NCBI GenBank assembly: GCA_016845145.1
Contig: JAERTE010000148.1
Span: 1-64,000 of the forward strand
Length of the DNA stretch: 64,000 nt
Source of the DNA: Rhodospirillaceae bacterium
GTDB lineage: Bacteria; Pseudomonadota; Alphaproteobacteria; Rhodospirillales; Casp-alpha2
Reading direction: 5' to 3'
In this document: in pieces, positions 1-8,514 of the stretch
How the letters are laid out: every line of letters begins with the position of its first letter
Numbering within the stretch: position 1 is the first letter of the stretch
Made by a program: the position numbers and the translations under genes
The notes under the pieces: generated by a model
Databases searched by the model: none
Seen by the model: only the letters and a program-made list of their open reading frames with translations
Told to the model about the DNA's origin: nothing

Positions 1-53
1 GTTCGCCAGAAACTCTCTCCATATCGGGCCCGGGAAATAAATTCGTCGCTCAT
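1..53 (-). CDS. IS66-type TnpA-like protein, N-terminus only (runs off window)
   Basis: Minus-strand ATG at 53 preceded by an aaggagat-like RBS; reads MSDEFISRARYGESFWR, resembling the N-terminus of IS66-associated transposase accessory proteins. Confidence 0.5.
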   Translation of the reverse strand, partial: MSDEFISRARYGESFWR

Positions 54-140
54 CTCGATCTCCTTCCGTTGAAAAATCACAACGAAAACAAATCAGATTA
101 TCCCAACCCTCGAATAGTGTGCGTTCCCAGGACGCTTACC

Positions 141-365
141 ATTGCCGAATGCGAAATCCCTGATCTTTGATTTCGATTCCCTGATCTTGATGTAATTTTC
201 CCTGTTAATTTTTTAGGGAATTTTCAAAAGAAACCGCAGAACTCAGGCATTTTCCGCACTCGAGATAGTCGCCGCTACCGGGAAATGACGAAATTTCCCT
301 GTTTTTTCCCTGTAAAACAGGGAAATCACCGGAGACTGGTTCGCTCCAGACTGCCTCCACCGCCA
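141..365. repeat. ~225-bp long direct repeat, copy 1
   Basis: attgccgaatgcgaaatcc...ctgcctccaccgcca is closely matched at 12852-13077; contains an inverted TTTCCCTGTT/AACAGGGAAA hairpin at about 293-326. Confidence 0.9.
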
Positions 366-408
366 TTTACCCCCTGTCCGACCCGGAGACATGGGTAACA
401 GGTCGTAC

Positions 409-871
409 CTAAGACATGGGTAACAACCTCGAACCGAACGGGTTGTCGATAGTTTGCAGTGTTTTCTGTTCCAAGTCGATATATCCAAGATCGTGATGCA
501 TGAAGCTGACGATCCAGATGCCTTCGTCGACCTCCTTTAATCCGAGCCTTTGGCCTGCCATGACGGTTGATATGTTGATCTTTTTTCGGTGCATGCAGAT
601 TCGCCCGCAAGCGGTGACGAGGATGTCTTTGTCATGGAATGGATATTCCACCTCGGGCAGTCCGCTATAGGGGCGTTGTGAAGGCATGTAGACGTCTTTC
701 GGGCACTTCATGTCGAGCGCCTCATGAGGTCTTTCCGTATTGAACTCATAGACGAATTCATCAAAGCGGGCCTGCTGCTGTAGACTGTTCATCTGCGGCG
801 GCCTGGTTGTTTCCTTCTTCAGGGTCAGGTGCATACGCTCATGACGGCCATTCTGCTGCGGATGCTCTTAG
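409..871 (-). pseudogene. IS481-type transposase, C-terminal fragment
   Basis: Reads HPQQNGRHERMHLTLKKETTRPP...FNTERPHEALDMKCP...LGYIDLEQKTLQTIDNPFGSRLLPMS; N-terminal DDE part absent. Downstream end has repeated agacatgggtaacag/agacatgggtaacaa. Confidence 0.85.
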
Positions 872-980
872 CCGCATAATGTGCATTCAGAAGAATGAGG
901 GCCGGCACTGACGCGGGCGTAATATTCCGATATTGATCCAGCACCGGACCAAAAATCTGAGTCCCGATAACTTCCGAGTC

Positions 981-1060
981 TGTTAAGGCTTGTCCGACAC
1001 CTGCCGGACCGTACATGTCGCAGCTACCTCGCAGCGGCAGGTGTCCGACAACCCTTAACA
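981..1060. repeat. 80-bp element with 25-bp near-perfect terminal inverted repeats
   Basis: tgttaaggcttgtccgacacctgcc (981-1005) vs ggcaggtgtccgacaacccttaaca (1036-1060), 23/25 complementary, 30-nt spacer. Confidence 0.8.
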
Positions 1061-1221
1061 ATAGCTGACATAACGATAACACGGAAACGGGCTCTCCTTT
1101 TTTGGAACCGTTCGATTTTCAATTTCGAGTTCTTCATGTTCTCGATTTATGTTGTTCCGCGGCGAAACAATGAACTAATTTGACAATTGGCGAGTATTGA
1201 CAGGCATTTTAGAAGGCAATC

Positions 1222-1872
1222 ATGAGAAACGGAAACAGCGAGCCAAAAGTTCGGGATAGCCTCTCGAGGGTTGCCTATGATTCCGTCTTTCAGATGATCC
1301 TTTCGCGCGAATTGCCGGGCGGCACCGTGATCCAGGAACGGAAATTGGCCGAAACCCTGGGTATCTCGCGCACGCCAATGCGTGAAGCGCTGGTTAGGCT
1401 CGAGGGCGAAGGGTGGCTGGTCCGGTTGACCGACCGTTTGCTCTCGGTGAAAGTCGTCGATCTCACTGAATTCTTGCATGCTTTGAGCGTGCGGCGGTTG
1501 CTGGAGTGCGAGGCGATCCGAAACGCCGCAGCCAAACTGACCGATACGGATATCGAGCGGTTGAGCGGAAAGCTGGCCGAGTTAAAGGCCGATCCGGACC
1601 CGGAGAACCAGGTTCACTGGTCATTTGATGACGATCTTCATCGAACCATTGCGATTTTTGGGGGAAATCCCGTGCTCGCTCGGATCGTCAACGATCTTCG
1701 AAAAACGACCCATCTGTTCGAAGCGCAAACCGTGCCCCAGAGATTGAGCCCCGGCGTTGCCGAACATGAAGCCATCCTTGACGCACTTGCGGCCCGCGAT
1801 CCCGAGCGGGCGGTCGAGGCCATGCAGACACACCTGGAATGTGTCCGTGCCGGCGTTATGGACAATCTATAG
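1222..1872 (+). CDS. GntR-family transcriptional regulator (FCD-type)
   Basis: N-terminal wHTH (LAETLGISRTPMREALVRLEGEGWL) and FCD-like C-terminal domain. Confidence 0.92.
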   Translation: MRNGNSEPKVRDSLSRVAYDSVFQMILSRELPGGTVIQERKLAETLGISRTPMREALVRLEGEGWLVRLTDRLLSVKVVDLTEFLHALSVRRLLECEAIRNAAAKLTDTDIERLSGKLAELKADPDPENQVHWSFDDDLHRTIAIFGGNPVLARIVNDLRKTTHLFEAQTVPQRLSPGVAEHEAILDALAARDPERAVEAMQTHLECVRAGVMDNL

Positions 1873-1937
1873 ACCCCGGCCCAATCAACACACGCTGTTG
1901 TCACGAAGGACGCGGGGTCTGCAAAGTTGCAGCGATG

Positions 1938-1965
1938 TTATACAAGTGGTATACCACTTGTATAA
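1938..1965. promoter_or_regulatory. Perfect 28-bp palindrome, probable operator for the adjacent GntR regulator
   Basis: ttatacaagtggtataccacttgtataa equals its own reverse complement; core TGGTATACCA fits FadR/FCD-type operators; lies between gntR and dctP. Confidence 0.8.
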
Positions 1966-2082
1966 GGATGTGCTGATAACTCATCCGGGGGGGTCCTGGC
2001 TGATACTTTGTACAAGCATGTCCATGATGACTGGATAGATGAGGCGCCCGCACAGGCGCCAAAACACAGAGAGGATGTCGAA

Positions 2083-3051
2083 ATGAAAAAATTTGTCATG
2101 GGGTTGGCATTGGCGGCGATGACCGCGTTTCCGGCCGCTGCTGAAACCATCATACTGAAAGCCGGCCATTCGGCGAACGCGGATGAGCCGTATCACATCG
2201 GCCTGACCGAATTTGCACGTATCGTGAAGGAAAAGTCCGGCGGCCGGGTTGAGGTTCAGATTTTCCCGAACAATCAGCTTGGCAATGAAAAGGAAATGAT
2301 CGAAGGCTTGCTCCTCGGCACCGTCGATATCACCGTGCCGTCGAACGGCGTGGTGACGAACTTCGTCAAGAAACTCGGCATTTTCGACTTGCCGTTCCTG
2401 TTCCGCGACCGCGCGCACATGTACAAAGCCATGGACGGCGAGCCCGGCAAAATCCTCAATAAGGCAATGGAAGAAAAAGGTTTCCGCCTGCTCGGATTTT
2501 ATGAAGCCGGCATCCGCCACATCATGACCCGCACCAAGCCGATCAATTCCTATGCCGATCTTCAAGGTTTGAAAATCCGCACCATGGGCGTTCCGGCGCA
2601 CGTGGCGTCCTTCAACGCCTTTGGCGCCAACGCAACGCCGCTCGCTTACTCCGAGCTTTACGGCGCATTGCAGTCGGGCCTGGTTGACGGCGCGGAAGCG
2701 GCGAACACCAACTACAACTCGAAGAAATTCTACGAAGTGGCCCCGCACTGGGCCCAGATCGGTTGGACGGCGTTGGTCGCTGACTTGATCATGTCGGCGA
2801 AGAAGTTTAATTCGCTGCCCAAGGATATCCAGGGCATCTTGTTGGAAGCCGGCTTGAAGTCCGCCGCCAAAGAGCGTGCAGCCTATTCCAACAGCGACAA
2901 CAGCCTGTTGGGTAGCCTGAAAGCGAAAGGCGTCAAGGTCACGCACCCTGACCCGGCACCGTTCCGCAAGGCTTCGCAGAAAGTTTACGACGAGTTCGTC
3001 AAATCGGACTCCGATCGCAAACTTCTCAACACGATCATCAATACCAAGTAA
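2083..3051 (+). CDS. dctP: TRAP transporter substrate-binding protein (DctP)
   Basis: Signal peptide MKKFVMGLALAAMTAFPAAAE; DctP-family features (GLKIRTMGVPAHVASFNAFGANATPLAYSELYGALQSGLVDGAE). Confidence 0.93.
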   Translation: MKKFVMGLALAAMTAFPAAAETIILKAGHSANADEPYHIGLTEFARIVKEKSGGRVEVQIFPNNQLGNEKEMIEGLLLGTVDITVPSNGVVTNFVKKLGIFDLPFLFRDRAHMYKAMDGEPGKILNKAMEEKGFRLLGFYEAGIRHIMTRTKPINSYADLQGLKIRTMGVPAHVASFNAFGANATPLAYSELYGALQSGLVDGAEAANTNYNSKKFYEVAPHWAQIGWTALVADLIMSAKKFNSLPKDIQGILLEAGLKSAAKERAAYSNSDNSLLGSLKAKGVKVTHPDPAPFRKASQKVYDEFVKSDSDRKLLNTIINTK

Positions 3052-3072
3052 GCTTCTCCCTGAAGCATGACG

Positions 3073-3115
3073 CCCGGCTAGGCTTGCCGAAAGTTTAGCC
3101 TCAGCCGGGTGTTTT
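3073..3115 (+). terminator. Intra-operon hairpin with short U-tract (attenuator) between dctP and dctQ
   Basis: cccggctaggct ... agcctcagccggg stem (one bulge) followed by tgtttt. Confidence 0.65.
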
Positions 3116-3150
3116 CTTGCCTCAAACAAGCGGGGCGGATTTTTTTTAGA

Positions 3151-3675
3151 ATGTTTGAAACGGCACTCAATATTGGTGAGCGGTTCACGGGCTTGCTGCG
3201 GCGATGCGTCGCGGTGCTGGTGATTATCTTTTACACCTACATGGCCACCGCGGTGGTGATTCAGGTGTTCGGCCGTTATGTGTTTAATTATTCCATTGGC
3301 TGGGCTTCAGAGACAGCCACCTTCGCCCAAATCTGGATGGTTCTGCTGGCCGCCGGCGTTGCCATGCATCGCAACCTCCATGTCGGCGTCGATGCATTGG
3401 CCCGGAAATTCCCGCTCTATATTCGTCGCCTGTTGATCCTCGTCACGGGCGTATCGGCGTTTTGGTTCCTGTGGCAGGCGATCTCCGGCAGCATGGCGAT
3501 GATTGAAATCGGCCAAATCCAGACGTCGCCGGCCATCGGTCTGCCGATGTGGATTCCGTATTTATCGCTGCCCATAGGCCTGACGTATTTCGGTTTTGAA
3601 GTGATGCTGGCGCTCGTTGCGAAATGGGACGATCCCGATGACGAACCGAACGTTATTGGAGACGACGCATCATGA
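3151..3675 (+). CDS. dctQ: TRAP transporter small permease (DctQ)
   Basis: Four predicted TM helices; WASETATFAQIWMVLLAAGVAMHRNLHVGVD typical of DctQ. Confidence 0.9.
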   Translation: MFETALNIGERFTGLLRRCVAVLVIIFYTYMATAVVIQVFGRYVFNYSIGWASETATFAQIWMVLLAAGVAMHRNLHVGVDALARKFPLYIRRLLILVTGVSAFWFLWQAISGSMAMIEIGQIQTSPAIGLPMWIPYLSLPIGLTYFGFEVMLALVAKWDDPDDEPNVIGDDAS

Positions 3676-4949
3676 CCGTCACCGTCATTTCGTTTTTGGG
3701 ACTCATTTTGATCGGCACGCCGATCGTATTCGCGCTTGGTGTTTCGGCGGCATTGACGCTGTACATCACCGGTGTCCCCATGAGCATCGTCTCGCAGCGG
3801 ATTTTCGCCGGCCTCGACAGCTTCACGATCATGGCCATACCGTTTTTCGTTTTCGCCGGCATCATCATGGAGCGCGGCGGCATCGCCCAGCGCATCATCG
3901 ATTTCGCCGCTGCCTTGGTGGGTTGGATCACCGGCAGTCTGTTGATGGTCGCCGTTGTGGCTGGCACCGGCTTGGCGGCGATTTCGGGCTCGGGCTCGGC
4001 CGATACGGCGGCGACATCTTCGATCATGCTGCCCGAAATGCGCCGGCGCGGTTACAACATCGATTTCGCCGCCGGCATCATGGCCGCAGCCGGCACACTG
4101 GGCCCGGTGATACCGCCCAGCATAATGATGGTCGTATTGGCGACAATCTCGAACCTGTCCGTCGGCGGCATGTTCCTGGGCGGCATTGTGCCCGGCCTGA
4201 TCATGGCTATCGGTTTGATGATTGCCAGTTATTACCACGCACGGCGCGGTGGTGATGCCTATAAGGACTCAGAGCCCTTCACTCTGGGCCGCCTTGGGCG
4301 CACATTCGTGGCCGCGGTGCCGGCATTTGTTATGCCGGTGATCATCGTCGGCGGGATTGTCGGCGGCGTCTTCACGCCCACCGAGGCGGCGTCCATTGCG
4401 GTCGTGACAGGGCTAGCGATCGCCATGTTCGTCTACAAGGAATTGCGCCTCGCTGATTTGCCGGAGATCATCCTCAAGGCATCTTCGATTTCGGCTGCGG
4501 TGATGATGATCATCGCCACGGCCAGCGTGTTCTCTTGGCTGATCGCGTCTCAAAACATTCCGGCCCTGATTGGCGGCACCATCCGCGAGTTCTCCGATAG
4601 TCCGTGGGTGTTCCTGGCCTTGGTCAACGTCTTGCTGATCGTTATCGGCATGTTCATGGAAAGCATTTCGGCGATCTTGATCCTAGTTCCGGTGCTGATG
4701 CCGATTGCCAAATCATTCGGCATCGACCCGTTGCATTTCGGCGTCATCATTATCATTAACTTGTCCATCGGCATGATCACGCCGCCCTACGGCATTACCT
4801 TGTTTGTGGCCAGTTCCATTGCGGGCCGGCGCATAACGCAAGTCTCTCAGAAAATTTTGCTCCCACTATCTTTCATGCTGGCAACGTTGATCCTGGCCAC
4901 CTACGTGCCGTCGGTCGTGACCTTCCTGCCCAACCTTTTCCTGAAGTGA
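3672..4949 (+). CDS. dctM: TRAP transporter large permease (DctM)
   Basis: DctM-like GSGSADTAATSSIMLPEM and IPPSIMMVV; overlaps the DctQ stop. Confidence 0.95.
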   Translation: MTVTVISFLGLILIGTPIVFALGVSAALTLYITGVPMSIVSQRIFAGLDSFTIMAIPFFVFAGIIMERGGIAQRIIDFAAALVGWITGSLLMVAVVAGTGLAAISGSGSADTAATSSIMLPEMRRRGYNIDFAAGIMAAAGTLGPVIPPSIMMVVLATISNLSVGGMFLGGIVPGLIMAIGLMIASYYHARRGGDAYKDSEPFTLGRLGRTFVAAVPAFVMPVIIVGGIVGGVFTPTEAASIAVVTGLAIAMFVYKELRLADLPEIILKASSISAAVMMIIATASVFSWLIASQNIPALIGGTIREFSDSPWVFLALVNVLLIVIGMFMESISAILILVPVLMPIAKSFGIDPLHFGVIIIINLSIGMITPPYGITLFVASSIAGRRITQVSQKILLPLSFMLATLILATYVPSVVTFLPNLFLK

Positions 4950-4960
4950 GAATAAACAAA

Positions 4961-5848
4961 ATGACCCAATTCAAGGGAACCTTCACTGTCATGATCACCC
5001 CGTTCTCTGAGGACGGTCGGCAAGTTGATGAGACCGCGTTGAAGCGCTTTGTCGATTGGCAAATCTCGGAAGGCATTCACGGCCTTATCCCACTGGGCAG
5101 TACGGGTGAGTTTCTGTCTGTTAGCGATGAGGAACGCCAGCAAGTCGCCGAGATAACCATCAAACAGGCCGCTGGCCGGGTGCCGGTGCTGGTCGGGACG
5201 GCGGCGGAAAACACCTGGGATGCCGTTCACTACAGCCGTGAAGCTGAGGCGCTGGGTGCCGACGGCGTGATGATTATTCCGCCATTCTACAGCACGCCCA
5301 CGGATGACGAGTTGTACCAACACTACAAGACCATCGGCGATGCTATCTCGATCCCGATCATGATCTACAACAACCCGGCCACATCCAATGTCGACATGCT
5401 GCCCCAACTGGTGGCGCGCTTGTCCGAGATCGAGAATGTCTCATATATCAAAGAATCGACCATGGACGTCACCCGCGTGCGCGACATCGTCCGGTTCTGT
5501 GGTGAGCGGATGACCGTCTTCGGCGGTATCATGGGCTACGAGTCGTATCTCAACGGCGCCATGGGATGGGTGGCCGTCGGCTCCAACCTGATGCCCAAGG
5601 CCTTTGCCGATATCTACGGTGCAACGGTTGAACGCAGCGACGTTGCCGCAGGCCAGGAAATCTACAGGCGCATCTTGCCGGTTATCGAATTGGTGGGCGG
5701 GCACCGTTACGTGACAGCCACCAAGACAGCACTGGCCCGTATGGGATTGCCGGTCGGACCACCGCGCCCACCAAGGCTTCCGGCTGCGGGCGAAGACCTG
5801 GCTTGGGTCGAACGCGTCGTCGATGAGCTAGAACTGAAAATCACCTGA
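4961..5848 (+). CDS. Dihydrodipicolinate synthase/N-acetylneuraminate lyase family protein
   Basis: LIPLGSTGEF, YNNPATSNVDM, YIKES (Schiff-base Lys) motifs. Confidence 0.93.
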   Translation: MTQFKGTFTVMITPFSEDGRQVDETALKRFVDWQISEGIHGLIPLGSTGEFLSVSDEERQQVAEITIKQAAGRVPVLVGTAAENTWDAVHYSREAEALGADGVMIIPPFYSTPTDDELYQHYKTIGDAISIPIMIYNNPATSNVDMLPQLVARLSEIENVSYIKESTMDVTRVRDIVRFCGERMTVFGGIMGYESYLNGAMGWVAVGSNLMPKAFADIYGATVERSDVAAGQEIYRRILPVIELVGGHRYVTATKTALARMGLPVGPPRPPRLPAAGEDLAWVERVVDELELKIT

Positions 5849-5858
5849 GGACCCCGCC

Positions 5859-7277
5859 ATGCCCGGACTGGACACGATTATCCGCAACGCCAACGTGGTG
5901 ACCGCGACCGACAAGTACAAAGCCGACATCGGTATCCGCGACGGCGTCATTCAAATGATCGGCACAATCAGCGAATCCGCCGAGAGCGAAATCGATGCCG
6001 CTGGCCGCATGGTCACCCCCGGCGGCGTCGATGGTCATTGCCATCTCGACCAACCCATGGATGACGGATCGATCATCGCTGACGATTTCACCAGCGGCAC
6101 GATATCGGCAGCGTGTGGCGGCACCACGACCGTGATCCCATTTGCTTGCCAGGTTAAGGGGGAAGGCTTGCGCGCCGCTGTCGAGAATTATCACACCTGC
6201 GCAGACGGCAAGGCCGTGATCGACTATGCCTTTCACCTGATCGTCACGGACCCGACACCGAACGTACTGGGCCAGGAATTGCCGGCGCTGATCAAGGACG
6301 GCTATTCGCACTTCAAAATTTACATGACCTACGATGCTTTGAAGCTGCGCGACCGCGAAATCCTCGACGTCTTGCACCTGGCCAAGCGCGAAGGCGCCAT
6401 GACCATGATCCACGCCGAGAACGACGATTGCATCGCATGGCTGACCGAAACCCTGGAAAACGCCGGCAAGACCGCGCCAATTTATCATAGTCATTCGCGC
6501 CCGCCGGTGGTCGAACGCGAAGCCACGCACCGCGCCATTTCATTGGCGGAGTTGATGGACGTGCCGGTGTTGATTGTGCATGTGTCGGGCAACGAGGCGA
6601 TGACGCAGATCCAGAACGCGCAAGCCCGCGGCATCCGGATTTACGGCGAGACCTGCCCGCAATACCTGTTCCTGACCGCCGACGATCTGGACCAGCCGGG
6701 CTTTGAGGGTGCTAAGTGCGTTTGCAGCCCGCCACCGCGCACCGCCGATGACCAAGAGCACATCTGGCGCGGCATCAAGACCGGCGTGTTTCAGGTGTTC
6801 TCCTCCGATCACGCACCGTTCCGTTTCGATGACGACAAGGGCAAGAAAAACGCCGGCACCGACGCAAAGTTCAGCCAAATCCCGAACGGCGTTCCCGGCA
6901 TTGAAACACGCCTGTCACTGTTGATGTCGGAAGGCGTGATGAAGGGCCGGATCGATGTACATACGTTCGTCTCGGTCACATCGACGGGCCCGGCGCAGAT
7001 GTACGGCCTGTTCCCGCGCAAGGGCACCATCGCACCCGGCAGCGACGCGGATCTGGTAATCTGGGATACGGAAACCGAGTTCACGCTTACCAACGAACGC
7101 CTGCACCACAACGTCGATTACACGCCCTACGAAGGCATGGAACTCCAGGCTTGGCCGGCGACGGTCTTGTCCCGAGGCCGCGTGGTTGCCGAGAACGGTG
7201 AGTGCATGGCACAGCCCGGAGATGGCGAGTTCCTGCCCAGCGATCCGCCAAACCCCTTGCGCCCGCAACAACCCTAA
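5859..7277 (+). CDS. Hydantoinase/dihydropyrimidinase family amidohydrolase
   Basis: GGVDGHCHLDQP, HFKIYMTY (carboxy-Lys), HAEN, SSDHAPF motifs. Confidence 0.93.
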   Translation: MPGLDTIIRNANVVTATDKYKADIGIRDGVIQMIGTISESAESEIDAAGRMVTPGGVDGHCHLDQPMDDGSIIADDFTSGTISAACGGTTTVIPFACQVKGEGLRAAVENYHTCADGKAVIDYAFHLIVTDPTPNVLGQELPALIKDGYSHFKIYMTYDALKLRDREILDVLHLAKREGAMTMIHAENDDCIAWLTETLENAGKTAPIYHSHSRPPVVEREATHRAISLAELMDVPVLIVHVSGNEAMTQIQNAQARGIRIYGETCPQYLFLTADDLDQPGFEGAKCVCSPPPRTADDQEHIWRGIKTGVFQVFSSDHAPFRFDDDKGKKNAGTDAKFSQIPNGVPGIETRLSLLMSEGVMKGRIDVHTFVSVTSTGPAQMYGLFPRKGTIAPGSDADLVIWDTETEFTLTNERLHHNVDYTPYEGMELQAWPATVLSRGRVVAENGECMAQPGDGEFLPSDPPNPLRPQQP

Positions 7278-7295
7278 CACCGAAAGAACCGCTTT

Positions 7296-8471
7296 ATGAA
7301 CGCCGAAAGCCGTAAACTCGTGACGGAACGGGTGACCAGCCTGTTGTCCGATCTCATCGCCATTCCGACAGCCTATCCGCCCGGCAATTCGGTCGATATC
7401 TCGCGCTATATCGGTGACGTCCTGGGCGCGGCAGGATATGAGGTCGAGATTCTGTCGCGCCAGGATGGGCTTGATAACGTCGTCGCACGTATGGGAAACG
7501 GATCACCATCATTGGTGTTCAACACCCATATCGATACGGTCGGTCCCGGCGATCTGGAACTGTGGAACCACCCGCCGTTCGAGGCCCGGGTCAAAGACGG
7601 ACAACTGAGCGGCCTGGGTGCTGTGAACTGCAAAGGCAGCGGTGCCACGCAAATCTGGTTGGCTGAGGAAATCGCGCGTTTGGGCGGCCCAGCCAATGGC
7701 GAAGTTGTCTTTTCCTTTGTCACCGATGAAGAGAGCCTGGCTTGCGATGGCATGGATTTTCTGCGCGAAAGCGGCGCGCTAAAGCCCGATATGCTTTTGG
7801 TCGCCGCACCGACGGACAACGCGTTGATCGTATCGGAACGCGGTGTGCTGTGGATGGAAATCGAAACCTTCGGCCGCCCAGCGCATGCGGGCGAGCCGGC
7901 CGAAGGCGATAACGCCATCAGCCGCATGATGCGCATTTGCACGGCGATTGAGGCCGAAATGGCGACGCGCCTTGCTGAACGGGTCGACGGCGACATGCGC
8001 TCCACGATGAACCTGGGTATGTTCCATGGCGGCTTGAACACCAATGTGGTGCCGAGCCGCTGCCGGGTTGAGATCGACCGCCGCTTGCTGCCGAGTGAAA
8101 CCGTCGATGGCGCATTCGCCGAAATTTCCGCGATCGTCGATGGCTTGGGCGAGCCCAAAGAGATGGTTGAGGTTCGGAAACTGCGCGGCACCAATGGCTT
8201 TATCGGTGACGGCGACGGCCGTTTGGTCACCGCCATGACCGCGGCGATCCGGGGTGAGACCGGAAACGATCCGGACTTCATCAGCGCGATCGGCGTCAGT
8301 GATGGCCGCTATTTCGCCGATGACGGCATCGAGATCATGAGTTTCGGTCCCGGTGACGGTAATGAAGGGCACGCCGCCAATGAAACCATCGAGATCTCCA
8401 AGTTGACCGAAAGCGCCGTTATCTTGAAGCGCATGGTTGCGGATGTCCTGGGCTTCGCCAATGATGGGTAA
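7296..8471 (+). CDS. M20-family peptidase/amidohydrolase (ArgE/DapE/carbamoylase-like)
   Basis: VFNTHIDTVGPG, VTDEESLACDGMDFL, GRPAHAGEP motifs. Confidence 0.9.
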   Translation: MNAESRKLVTERVTSLLSDLIAIPTAYPPGNSVDISRYIGDVLGAAGYEVEILSRQDGLDNVVARMGNGSPSLVFNTHIDTVGPGDLELWNHPPFEARVKDGQLSGLGAVNCKGSGATQIWLAEEIARLGGPANGEVVFSFVTDEESLACDGMDFLRESGALKPDMLLVAAPTDNALIVSERGVLWMEIETFGRPAHAGEPAEGDNAISRMMRICTAIEAEMATRLAERVDGDMRSTMNLGMFHGGLNTNVVPSRCRVEIDRRLLPSETVDGAFAEISAIVDGLGEPKEMVEVRKLRGTNGFIGDGDGRLVTAMTAAIRGETGNDPDFISAIGVSDGRYFADDGIEIMSFGPGDGNEGHAANETIEISKLTESAVILKRMVADVLGFANDG

Positions 8472-8514
8472 CTTGTGCAGGTAACGGGAAACCTCCCATG
8501 ACGGTCGCCCTCCG

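Noticed and set aside
1981-3129. 382-aa minus-strand ORF opposite dctP
   Set aside because: Antisense to a clearly recognisable DctP with signal peptide; shadow ORF in GC-rich DNA.
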